Shown here: positions 21,529-31,979 of the stretch, in pieces
How the letters are laid out: every line of letters begins with the position of its first letter
Position numbering within the stretch: the stretch's first letter is position 1
Origin: Dactylorhiza incarnata
Taxonomy: Eukaryota > Streptophyta > Magnoliopsida > Asparagales > Orchidaceae
NCBI GenBank assembly: GCA_033032865.1
Contig: JAWHQI010000503.1
Location: 310,001 to 374,000 of the forward strand
Length of the DNA: 64,000 nt
Direction: 5' to 3'
Notes under the pieces: model-generated
Seen by the model: the letters and a program-made list of their open reading frames with translations, nothing else
Database searches by the model: none
Told to the model about the DNA's origin: nothing
Program-made: the position numbers and the translations under genes

Positions 21529-22861
21529 TGAAAGTGCACAGTTAACCTCACTAGAATTCTCTAGAGGGGGGTGAATAGAGATTTAAAATAATTTGTGCAA
21601 AGTGAATAATTATATATATATATATGTGTAGTGTTCACAGATTAAGTCTTCTCACACACCAACAAGAATTAAGCAAATAAAGAAAGTAAATGCAAGACAA
21701 GAAAGCACAGCACAACACAAAGAAATATAGTGGTTCCCCAAACTTTGGGTAGTCCACTCTTCTACCCCCTTGGTAGGAAATTCACTATCTTGTACTGAGT
21801 CTTTTGATAAGGAGACTCTTAGAACCACCCTGAGTCTTTTGACAAGGAGACTCTTAGAACCAACTGAGTCTTTTGAAAAGGAGATTCTTAGAACCAGTAC
21901 AACTGAATTTTTTGAAGAGAGATTCTAAAAACTCTTTTACAATATGTGAAAATAAAGGTGAAGAAGAAAGAGAGATAATATAAAGACAAGAAGGAATCTT
22001 CTTCCTAGCAAGAAGATTGGAAGCACAAGAAGTAGTGAATGAAATCTCTCTTCTATAGTGAGAAGGAGATTGTAGCCCTTTTCTCTCTTTTGTGAAAGCT
22101 ATTAGAGTTTGCAGCAGTATGGCTTCAGAGAGAGAAGGAGAAGGAAGCTTGTTCTTTGCTGCAGCACTATTTCTCAATTTTCTCTTTTCACTTGGGAGCT
22201 CTTCCTCTTTTTCAAATGTAAAAATGGTGAATCACTTCTTGTAGCTCTCTGCCGACCACCTTGTTATTTATAGCTCTGTTCATTAAAATAACACTATAGG
22301 AGAATAATCAATTAGCAGGCAGAGTATTAGAAACAAAGAGAAATTTCCATAACAAATATATCCATAGAAGGAAAGTATTCAATCTGATTTCAAATAATGT
22401 CCATAAAGGATTTAATCAATTTAGCCAAGAATCTATTAGAGGAAAGAATGATTCAGAACGGCTATAAAGCTTAAATTGATTCCATATAAATTAGATTTAT
22501 AAAAGAAGGAAAGAGATTTAGCGATTTTTGAATTAATCATAGAAATCGACGTGCGTCGATTACTATTCAACGTGCGCGTCAAATTCGTCCTGGCTGGACG
22601 TCGAGAGGAGAATAAGGAAGGTGCGTCGACTAAGGTGCGTCGACTTCTCAAGATACGTCGACTAGAAGTCAGAGCTACGTCGACATATGATACGTCGAAT
22701 TCTTCTTAAAGGTACTTCGACTCATTCTGAAAGGGACGTCGATACTACATCGACGTTGCGTCGGATACTATTCGACGCATATTTACTTAACCTTGATTTT
22801 CCTTTCTTAGAATTCATATTCAATTCTTTTTCAGGGGTTAAGAGAAATCATTTTCTCAACA
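21529..22861 (-). repeat. 5' LTR of F
   Basis: The same length as the partner LTR (1333 bp), with a modest number of differences by eye, such as a shorter G-run and TCTCAACA at the right edge. This suggests an insertion younger than D. Confidence 0.9.
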
Positions 22862-22866
22862 GCATC

Positions 22867-23919
22867 CGATCCTCCGTATGCCTTCAAGGAGGCAAACTTA
22901 GACACATCTCCAGTGAGATGGTGCCCGCAACCGGAATCCACTATCCAGTCATTCTCAAAATTTACAGAAGCTAAGGCATCGACAGGCGTGGCTGTCATCT
23001 CAGCTAGGAAGCAGTTGTCTCCGCCTTCGCCACCCTGGTGACCTCCACCTCTCGCTCCACCTCTCCAGTGGCCTCCTTCCTTCTCAGCAAAATGATCGGC
23101 CTTCAGATTAGACCGGCAGTCCTTTGTCATGTGCCAGTACTTCTTACAGGAAAAACAAAGAGATCTCCCCCTCTCATCACGAGCAGGGAGGAACTTCCCC
23201 TTATCTACTTGAGAGGACGTTGAGGGTCCATCTCCAGAGTTCTTCTTCTTCTTGTCCCAGGTCTTCTTCTTGCCTGAGAACAACACCTCTCTATCTCCCC
23301 CTGAGATAGACACTCCCGCCATCTGCTTCTCCATGCTCTCTTGTGACGACAACAGGTTCTCCAGCTCCAGAAGGGAGGGTTGAGTAGCCCATCTTTGCAC
23401 AGATGTAACAAACACAGTATACTCCTTCCACAAGCCTCAGAGTATATGCCTCTTTAGCTTCGCCTCAGAGATCGGCTAATCAGGATCCAAGGCCGAGATC
23501 TCTGCACATAGATTCTTCACCTTCAGGAAGAAGGTGGAAATTGACAACTCTCCTTGAGTGCACCGCGCCAACTCATTCTCCAGAAACTGTAGTCGTGCTA
23601 CATTCTTTTTGTTGAATAGCCCATCGAGGGCTTTCCAGATACCAGACGCTGACTTGCAACCTATGATGTGGTCGAACAAGTCAGGTGAAATTGCTCTCTT
23701 CAGAGTGAACTCCGCCTTGGCGTTAGTCTTCCTCCAAGCTCTCACGGCTGGACCATTATCTTCGGCAGCTACAACTTCCTCTTGCTCATCTCCTCCAACG
23801 ACCTCTCATAGGTCCTCTCCAAGCAGGTAACTCTCTATACAAGACTTCCACATCTTTTAATTTGTCTGAGTAAGCAACTCAATGCCAAGACCTCTCGCAT
23901 AGCCTCCTCCGCCGTCCAT
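22867..23919 (-). pseudogene. Copia D gag and start of protease
   Basis: Gag starts at an ATG at 23919 (MDGGGGYARGLGIELLTQTN, then an in-frame stop). The UBN2-type gag core is at 23476-23745 (RAWRKTNAK...LARCTQGELSISTFF). A CCHC zinc knuckle CFSCKKYWHMTKDC follows near 23140. The aspartic-protease motif IVDSGCGHHLTG is near 22930. The frame continues at 12491 on the other side of F. At least three stops, or TGG-to-stop type changes, break it. The CACTA insertion is 7 bp upstream of the gag ATG. Confidence 0.88.
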
Positions 23920-23939
23920 CTTGGTTCACTGCAACAAAA

Positions 23940-24320
23940 TCGTTATACGGTGACGTTTTTTTATGCCTTTAGTGACGATTTTTAAGCTTCGCGATAGTTT
24001 TCGTGACGTTTATAAAAACGTCACAAAATCGTCGTGATTGCAGCCGTCGTCGTAACTCTTTGCGACGCTTTCACCAAAAAACGTCACGGTTGATAGTTAG
24101 TCTATCATGACGCTTTTCCAGAAACGTCATGATTGACAGTTGCTCTACCGCGACACTTTTTCAAAAAAATGTCATAATTGACAGTTGCTCTATCGTGACA
24201 TTTTTACCAAAAACGTCATGATTGACAGTTGCTCTACCGTGACACTTTTCCAGAAAACATCATGATAGATAATTGATCTATTGTGACACTTTCTAAAAAA
24301 ATGTCGGAAAAAATATTATC
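23940..24320. repeat. Left subterminal repeats of the CACTA element
   Basis: Repeats with the pattern ATTGACAGTTGCTCTACCG and GACA-TTTT-AAAACGTCA, spaced about 55-60 bp apart. ACGTCA and TGACGT halves face each other. Confidence 0.85.
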
Positions 24321-25239
24321 CCAACCACAATATTTTTTGCAAAATGTCACTGTAATTAAAGCTCTGCAATAATGCTTTTAAAAAAATGTTGTAACCTATT
24401 GCATTTTAAGAAAGAAATTAAAAATAAATAGAAATTTATAATAATCTAAACTCTAAAAAAACAATTGTGCATCTAAAATCTTAATTAAAAATATAAATAT
24501 TATTTTTTATAAAAATAATTTGAAATATTTGAAATATTTTTGAGAGTGATATTAAGATATGTTAAGTGATTTTCTACAACTTGTTGTCCAAATAATATAT
24601 CTCTAATTATTGCAAAAGGAATGAAATATTAATTAAAATACCCACATAATACATCATCATTAAGATTGAAGAGTATATACTTGCAAAAGATCACATTAAT
24701 GATAAACAAAACTTGTTTCAAGTAATGTAAGCTTGCAAAAAACATATAATCATTCAATATATACACAGTTTTCAATACAAAAAAACCATGAAACAAAACA
24801 AGCACCATACATCTTCAAGATTTTCTTCTTTAACCATTGACTTCATTGGCATTGAATTGAAACATGCATGATGAGCATTCAACTTCGTTCATATACCATC
24901 TACCACATCATCTTCTCAAAGTTCAAACATAATTAATCAATTGCCTGCATAGCAAACAAAATTGAAACACAGGTTGAATATTCATTCTAAAAGCATCTAA
25001 GGTCAAAATAAATAACTTGAAAAAGTACTATAAGGTACAATGTGGAGAACAAAAAATAAAGAGGTCACAAATATCCACATGAACGAATAAAAATAAGACA
25101 AATCAAGCAATCAAATATTGACACCGAACTCAAAATGAAATCAGCAGGAGGGGTACTTAAAAAATTAAACTTTCCACAAAATATAATGTAATGAGCAAGT
25201 GCATATAATGAATGTTTGACATTACAAACTGTATGAGAT
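24321..25239. other. CACTA interior, AT-rich, no gene
   Basis: Low-complexity AT-rich sequence without a recognised reading frame. Confidence 0.5.
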
Positions 25240-25249
25240 GTTTTAAAGC

Positions 25250-25435
25250 ACAAACAGCTGGCAGCAGTTTTGCACAAACTGCTGGCAGCAGTTTCGCACA
25301 AACTGCTGGCAGCAGTTTCGCACAGTTTTGCCCCAAAGTGCTGGCAGCAGTTTGCCCCAAACTGCTGCCAACAATTATGCAAAAACTGTTGCCAGTAGTT
25401 TGCAAAGCTCCTGCAAAACTGCTGCCATAACCGTT
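25250..25435. repeat. 24-bp tandem repeat with palindromic core
   Basis: About six units of AACTGCTGGCAGCAGTTTC plus spacer. The core AACTGCTG/CAGCAGTT is an inverted repeat. The frame is open on both strands (for example AGSSFAQT repeats on the plus strand) only because of the repeat. Confidence 0.8.
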
Positions 25436-25463
25436 GTCTATGTGAGCTAGATCTTGATACTTA

Positions 25464-25634
25464 GGCTCCGTTTGGCACAGCGGTGGCGGTGGTTATGGAC
25501 TGTCCTTCATGAACGTCCAACTTCAATTTTTTTTCTTGGTGAGTCATAACTGTTGTCTTGCCAAACACACATTTTATGTCATTGACATATTTATCCAAAC
25601 TCACTGGAGCAAAAATGCCGCTCCAAACGGGCCC
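25464..25634. mobile_element. MITE (PIF/Harbinger-like) with TTA target duplication
   Basis: The left end GGCTCCGTTTGG and the right end on the complement, GGGCCCGTTTGGAG, form imperfect terminal inverted repeats. TTA flanks both sides (25461-25463 and 25635-25637). 171 bp, non-coding. The superfamily call rests on the TTA TSD and the GGSCC(C/T)GTTTGG termini. Confidence 0.75.
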
Positions 25635-25639
25635 TTAGT

Positions 25640-26916
25640 ATTAGACTCTGTTTGGTTGGGCTGTAACGTTGTCAAAAATCAATTAGACTATGTTTGGTTA
25701 CACTAAAATACATTGCAAGTTTGTTGAATCCTATGGTATATGACTCGAGAGCATTATTTTTTGAACCAGGAATCACAAAATATTGTGTCATGTCTAGCTA
25801 ATGCAGTTAAATGCCCACATAAAGATACGTTTACCCATACCAAATGCTACCACTGAAATTGCCTAGCGAAGTTTATACAAATCCACCTTTTATCTATGTC
25901 AAAGCTACCACAGAAATTCCATAGTCAGGTTTATACAAATCTACTTTTTACCTATATAAAATTCAACCACATAATCCAAATCACAGAGAACTCCAATTCA
26001 CAGACATGGAGGCCTTTGATAATGATTATCCAAAACCCAATTACCGACAAAGCTTCAATATCGTGCTCCTCTTACTCTTCAGATATAAAAGCTCCTTGAT
26101 GCTCTGAGAATGTGAAAAATTCACAATGGTATTTGGTAAACATTTATGAGAAAATTTCAATTTTATGGCTTGGTTGCAGATATTAAGATTGCATGTACTT
26201 TCACATTGGACATACCTATAGATGGGTTTTAATAGTATACAAATATATGCAAGCTAAATAATTACGAAACCAAATTAAAGCTTACATGATCTTGGCATTT
26301 TAAAAATCAATATTAAAGTTAGATTTATTAGACTTGAATGAAATTTGTCTTTGTGTTTAAATTTTCTCTTCTCATAAAGTTGCACACTAATTATTATACA
26401 TACATTAATATGTAGACATGGAACAATCCAAAATAAAACAGAACAAAAGGAAATGTGGATTAATATATATACCAAATTCCCTGACGATAGTCATTATCAT
26501 TATCCAATAGATCTTAATTTCAAGAAGAATAAAACAAAGAAAAAGGATCACCAACCTGGATGCAATTAAGGAAGAAGCTGGAGGAAATTGCTTACAGAGG
26601 ACCTTGGATCCCTAGCTCGATCTGCTCTGCGCACCCTTTCAATGTTAGAACTTTCAACCTTATTTTGGAGCATGCGACCTTTAGCAGGGTCAGCTTCCGC
26701 AAAATTCCATTAACCATGTTCCATGCACCAGGTCTGAGAGAAACCTTAGTGAGTCTAACGTACTGCGGTTTCAAAAATAATATTATATGAAGACAAAACT
26801 TGGTAATGTGATTGATCACTGATCTTACTTAATTCCTATAGATGTGAAGCATAAATAAGGCTGATGCAACTGCAATGAAGAAGGAAACCCATAATGCAAA
26901 ATATATATTTTGAAAT
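25640..26916. other. CACTA interior, no recognised gene
   Basis: AT-rich. A plus-strand frame at 26560-26790 (76 residues) has no motif I recognise. It could be a decayed exon of the transposon or a captured fragment. Confidence 0.4.
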
Positions 26917-27613
26917 TGTTGTGGAACGCATAGGGCTCTTGGTAGACCGGTCCAATTGAACCACCTTAGCTCGTGAGCGAACCAAGCGCGCAAACAGTTA
27001 ATTCGAGATTCGCTGAGTACACTGGGATTTTTTAACGTGGAAAACCCGGAAAGGGTAAAAAACCACGCGGCCGGAGTTGTGCCGACCAAACTTCACTATC
27101 TTCTGGGGGTTACAATTTGGTAGTCAGAACTCGAGCGCGACAGGTCGCCGCTCGTTACAATGGGAGAGAGAGAGAGAGGGTTCTGGAGGTGACAGGCCAC
27201 CTCTCAGAAAACGAAGTCTTTTTTCCTTCTGAGAATCATGGAGAACAAAAGTGAGAAGGCTCCGGGGAACAAAAGTGAGAAGCTGGGTCGCCTTTCGTGA
27301 CGATGGAAATCTTCAAGTGCCGAAGGAGAATTCCGCAAAAGTCTGCAAGGAGCTCTCCCGGGTCCAGAAGCCAAGGTCCTTTCAAATGAAGCCTTGGGGC
27401 TCCTTTTATAGCTTTGGCCGAGGGCGGTCCGGTAATTTTGCCGTTTGCAGTTTTCATAAATGCTCGGCAGACGAATAATATTTTCCGGTTCGGGGCACAC
27501 GGATCGCCATTTTTCGTAAATGACCACCTTACCCTTCGGGCAGTTCGGGTAGTTCGGGCAGTTCTGTTGGAGGTGAAAAAGGCGACAGGTTGTTCCTGAA
27601 ATATGAGAAACTG

Positions 27614-27709
27614 GAAAGACAAAAAGTGAGCACGTCGGAAAGACAAAAAGTGAGGATGTCAGAAAGACAAAAAGTGAGAATGTCAGAAAGACAAAAAGTG
27701 AGAAAGCCG
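27614..27709. repeat. 24-bp direct repeat x4 in A2 LTR
   Basis: Four successive GAAAGACAAAAAGTGAG-type units start at 27614, 27638, 27662 and 27686. The same array is at about 34295-34390 in the partner LTR. It lies on the U3 side of the TATA box. Confidence 0.9.
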
Positions 27710-27954
27710 AGTCGGAAAAGTGAGAACGCCTCTGAACATGTTCGGAAGCGTTCTGAGCGCGTGCGAGCGCTAAATGGTTCTGAGCGTGCAACGAATCGCG
27801 GAGGCGTCCCGGTTGTGTTGCGAAGCGCTCTGGGTGAATGGCGGAACGGGAGGTTGCGCCCTAAGGAGAAAACAGGACCCAACGCTCCAGGCGAAGAGTA
27901 CGCCTAGAAGGGCTCCTCGCAAGCCCCCCTGTCGAGAAAGAAAGAGAGGGGGGG

Positions 27955-28165
27955 CCACACCCCGCACGGGGTGAGAAGGGTGACGCGACTGTAGACCGAG
28001 GGGGTGCGGCGCGGCCGGACCCTGTGTGGGGTGTGGCGTGGCCGCACCCCACGTGGGGTGCGGCTTAGCCGCACCCCAAGGGGGCGCGGCCATGGCCGCA
28101 CCCCTCGACCGGCCGCACCCCGCTTGGGGAGCGGCTCGGTTGCGCCCCTTGCGGGGCGCGGTTGC
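27955..28165. repeat. GCCGCACCCC/GGGGTGCGGC palindrome block in U3 of A2
   Basis: Multiple facing copies of GCCGCACCCC and GGGGTGCGGC. A perfect 24-bp palindrome at 28041-28064 is centred on CACGTG. Confidence 0.88.
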
Positions 28166-28463
28166 GGGGATCGCTCCCGTGAGGGGAGGTGGCGCCGCCC
28201 TTGCGCTTGTCGCGGATTCGTGCGCCTATCTTTCCCGCCGAATCGGTGGGGGAGTGTTTTTGGAAATAAACTCCGCATTTGGAAATATTTGTTGTCTATG
28301 GAAATATTTTCTGCCAAGTTATCTTATAAATACGAGCCTCTGTTATGAGCCCCTATCATAAGCCCCCCAAACCTTCGTAATCCACGCCTTGTGAGGGAGT
28401 GCGAAGATTTTTTTAATAGTTGGTAGCGGACCTGGTCGTCATCTCCGTGTGGCGCGTCGAGCG

Positions 28464-30928
28464 ATGACTGGGGTAAGTCATTTGTTTTTGAAAAAACAAA
28501 GTGGAGGGAAAACGGTTGGAGGCGGACGGGAGAGCGGGCGTCCGGGCGTACTTGCGTGCGGGCGGCGCTCGCGCGCCCTCGCGCGCCCTCGCGCGCGGCC
28601 GGAGCCGGCGAAGGAGCGCGCGGCCGGCGCGCGCGGGCCGCCACGCGCGGCCAAGGGCGGCGGAGGGCGCGGGCGGCCGGCGCCTGCACGCCTCCGCGTG
28701 CGATGGTCGCCCGCGCGCGGTCCGGCGACCGCGCGCCCCGCGCGCAGCCGGTGCGCGCGGGGGCGGCTTCCGTGCGCCCTGCGCGCGGCCGACGCGTGTG
28801 GATCCCTGCGCGCGGCCGACCATCGCACGGCCGACGCGTGTGGATCCCTGCGCGCGGCCGACGCGTGTGGATCCCTGCGCGCGGCTGACGCGCGTGGATC
28901 CCTTCGCGCGGCCGTGAGCGGGTGAGGGCGCGGGTGGCCGACGCTCGCGCGCCCCCGTGCGAGGCCGGCGTCCGCGCGCGGGCCCGTGCTTGCGTGTCCT
29001 ACGCGCGGGCGTCATCCGCGCACGGTCGGGTGCCCAGCGCCCTTGCGCGCTCGCGCGCGGGCGGGGCCGGTGGTGCGGGCATCCGGTGACTGCGCGCGCT
29101 TTGGGCGAGGACGGCGGTGGGCGCGGGGCGTCCTGCGCCCGCGTGCGTCCGACGCCCGTGCGCCATTGCTTGCGGAAAATGGCGCGTGCCTTCGCGCATT
29201 TTCGGTCGAAAGTGTGGCTTGTATTTGATTCGCGCCACTTCGGACTTTTGATATTATTTTTAACGCCTGTGCACATGTGTGCTTATTTTCCTTTCAGGCT
29301 TCGAAGAAAGGCGGCCAGTCGAGGCCGATGCGCCTGCGTTCTTCGCTTGATGGTGCACGAATTGAGATGTGGCGCAAAATATTCGGGTTGTCTTCGAATG
29401 TCGAGGTGAAAATCCAGGGGGTGGAAGAGCGCGTTCAGAATCCGCCCACGGGCTTCGTGACGCTTTCTGAGAGCTGCCTGAAGTCTGGGTTTCGCATTCC
29501 TCCATCTGAGGAGGCTATTGAAATATTACGGTTATGTGGCGTCCCGATTACCCAGTTCACTCCTGCCGGGATGTCAAACATTATGGGGCTGGTGGTGTTC
29601 TTTCGGGAGCATAGCGCGCGCTTTTCTCTCGAGCTCTTCAAGGACTGGTGTGAGGTCTCCACTGACTCGGGTGGTCGGATTGAGGTTCGGAGCAACAAGA
29701 GCTGGTTTCGCTTTGGTGAGAAAATGGACTATCGCCATGGGAACACCCTCTATGGGTACGTCCGGAATCGCTGGGAGCTTCCGGAGCTTTGGAGAGCGCT
29801 CCCTGGACGTTGCCGCCGGCTGACCGGACAGGAAGATGAGTTCCTTCCTATCCCCGGTTTTCCTGGACGGGAAGGGCTGTCGAAGGCTTTGTTCGGTGTT
29901 TTCAACTGCGTGGAGGAGAGTCGTCTGCTCTCAGTGGGGCTTTCCGGGGATGCTGAGCGAGAGGCTGCCGTTCCCATAGAGCGCGGAAAAAAGAGGAAGG
30001 TTGTTTTTAAGAACGGAGATTCCGACTCGGGCTCTGCTCCGCCAAGGCCTAGGAGCCACGATCATGAGGCCGGCCCGAGCCGCCGCCGGGGGAGACGATT
30101 TCGTCCGATCCGGAGGTCGAGATTCTGGCATCCCCTACTGCCGATCAGGTTACACAGGGGGACTTGACCCCGCCTCCCCCATTCCCACCGCCGAGGCGAG
30201 TTTCCTCTTCTCTTCAGGCAATGACTTCTGCGGTAAGTGGGGTTTTTCTTTCCGGGTGTTGGCTTGTCTTTGCTATCATTGCTTATGCTTCTCGTCTGCT
30301 TCCTTTGTGTTTGCAGGCGAATGTTCTGACTAATGTTGCTCTTACGTGGAATGATTACTACGTGGGCCTCAAAGATAGCTATATCTCTCTTCAGGAGGAG
30401 CCGCGCGTGGCGAGGTGCGATATGTCTGTTCTGCAGAGGAAGAGGGATCACGATTTATCCCGCATCAAGCAGCTGGAGGCTGACATTTCTTCTTCCCGAT
30501 CTGAGGTCGAGAAGTTGCGGGAGGAGTTCGGTGGGGACAAGGCGCTTGCTCAAGATGCGCTTCGTCAGTTGTCGGAGGCTCAGGGGGAGATGTTCCGCAT
30601 GAAGGGGGAGCTGGGCTTTCTGAGGAGCGAGGTAGACCGGTTGTCATTGGTAGAGCGCAGTCTCGAGGAGGCCAAGGCGGCCGGAGTGACCGAGTACAAA
30701 GACTCTCTTGCCTTCGTTGAGGAGCGGTTTCAAATGGCGGAGGAGATTCATGCCGAGGTCATGACGAAGGAGGTTGAGCCCCTGATAGAGGATGAGCGTG
30801 AAGTTGCCTTCCAGCGTGGTATTCAGAAGACTCTTCGCATGATGGGGAAGAAGTTTGGATGTGACACCGCCGGTCTCGGAGCCGGGGATCTTTCAGAGGA
30901 TGAATGCTCGGACGTGGCCGAAGATTGA
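28464..30928 (+). pseudogene. Antisense accessory gene (Transposase_28-like, spliced) of A2
   Basis: It lies opposite to gag, between the 3' LTR and gag. A possible exon 1 is the 9 bases ATGACTGGG (28464-28472) before a consensus GTAAGT. The acceptor TTTCCTTTCAG (to 29297) opens exon 2 (29298-30232), whose residues include GFRIPPSEEAIEILRLCG and FTPAGMSNIMGLVVFFRE. That pattern belongs to the plant family called putative gypsy-type transposon, PF04195. A second short intron (30233-30316, GTAAGT...TTGCAG) precedes exon 3, which is strongly coiled-coil (RIKQLEADISSSRSEVEKL) and ends acidic. One base is gained or lost in the G-run at 30088-30092, so the frame breaks there. Function is unknown; accessory frames of this type occur in Tat elements. 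The splicing model is inference. Confidence 0.72.
28473..29297 (+). other. Very CpG-rich putative intron with 27-bp repeats
   Basis: 825 bases between a GTAAGT donor and a pyrimidine-rich AG acceptor. From 28540 to 29170 it is dominated by CGCGCG-type sequence, and a 27-bp unit containing GACGCGTGTGGATCCCTGCG is repeated four times at 28788-28915. Long frames on both strands are a by-product of GC content, which makes stop codons rare. Confidence 0.6.
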
Positions 30929-31221
30929 TGCTGACTATCTTTCGTTTTCCCGCTTTCCGTACTATTGTTTGCTTGGGCGTCGCCCTGAGCTGGTATGATT
31001 GTATTCTGTCTTTCTGCTTTTCGTATTACCGTTTGATTTGCGTGCAGCGTTGAGCTGATGTGGTTGTACTCTCTTATTGTGTTTATCGTATTTACTCTTT
31101 TGTGCGATCCTGTTTATCTGGTTGTTAGCACCTGCATGGTTTGATTATTTTCGAGATGAGTTTTGCGCGGGACTGAGCCTGCGGCTTTCAAATTATATAA
31201 AAGATTAGCTTGCGCAAGTCG

Positions 31222-31668
31222 GTGCTTGCGGCTTTTTTGCACGAGTCTGCGCTCGCGGCTTTGGTGCGCGAGTCTGTGCTGGCTGCTTTGGTGCACGAGT
31301 CTGCGCTCGCGGCTTTGGTGCGCGAGTCTGTGCTCGCGGCTTTGGTGCACGAGTCTGCGCTCGCGGCTTTTGAGCACGAGTCTGTGCTCGCGGCTTTGGT
31401 GCACGAGTCTGTGCTCGCGGCTTTGGTGCACGAGTCTGCGCTCGCGGCTTTGGTGCACGAGTCTGTGCTCGCGGCTTTGGTGCACGAGTCTGTGGTCGCG
31501 GCTTTGGTGCACGAGTCTGTGCTCGCGGATTTGGTGCACGAGTCCGTGCTCGCGACTTTGGTGCAAAAGTCTGTGCTCGCGGCTTTGGTGCACGAGTCTG
31601 TGCTCGCGACTTTGGTGCACGAGTCTGCGCTCGCGGCTTTGGTGCACGAGTCTGTGCTCGCGGCTTTG
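31222..31668. repeat. 27-bp tandem array, about 16.5 copies
   Basis: Units of GTGCTCGCGGCTTTGGTGCA plus CGAGTCT, with small variants (GCGC for GTGC, GCGCGAG for GCACGAG). The length is a multiple of three and no frame has a stop, so open frames occur on both strands. It sits between the antisense accessory gene and the gag remains of A2. Confidence 0.95.
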
Positions 31669-31979
31669 CCGGTGAATAGCGGGTGTATTCAAACCGGGGG
31701 TGATCGTAGGGGTGGCAGGCCCCCACGATACCGGGACTCGACGACGGAGGAGAAGGGCGAACCTTCAATCGACGGCGGTGCAAAGTCCCCGGGGCAGGGC
31801 CCCGAAGCGGTTCCTGCAGTAGAACAGTTTAGAACAGGTAGAATTCAATTAGAAAATGAATACTGATACATGCACAAGTGTAATCTTGCGATTCCTGAGT
31901 CGGTAAGTTTCTGATACAAGTTTTGTTTATAGAGAAGATAATCTATGAGATCCCTTTGCTTTACGCTTGCTCGAGCCTT

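Larger units (their letters stand above)
12497..22861 (-). mobile_element. SIRE/Maximus-like copia retrotransposon F
   Basis: A 10.4-kb element on the minus strand with 1333-bp LTRs at both ends (12497-13829 and 21529-22861), TSD GCATC at 12492-12496 and 22862-22866. The primer site TGGTATCAGAG lies 2 bp from the 5' LTR (21516-21526). A polypurine tract with GGGGGAG lies at 13830-13842. The gene order is a long gag with a coiled-coil tail, protease, integrase, RT, RNase H, then a 2.3-kb region with proline-rich and membrane-anchor frames. That plan and size fit the SIRE (Maximus) lineage, whose members carry an envelope-like frame after pol. It is inserted in the protease region of D. Confidence 0.92.
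26917..28358 (-). repeat. 3' LTR of A2
   Basis: 1442 bp, edges TGTTGTGGAA and CCCTATCA. It contains a (GA)n tract (27163-27178), the sense TATA box TATAAAAGG on the complement of 27402-27410, four 24-bp units (27614-27709), a GC-rich palindrome block (27955-28165) and a plus-strand TATAAATA (28325-28332) 27 bp from the outer edge. Confidence 0.9.

Noticed and set aside
28413..29276. Long Arg/Pro/Ala-rich frames on both strands
   Set aside because: Stop codons are rare in CG-only sequence. The stretch lies in a putative intron, and no motif is found.
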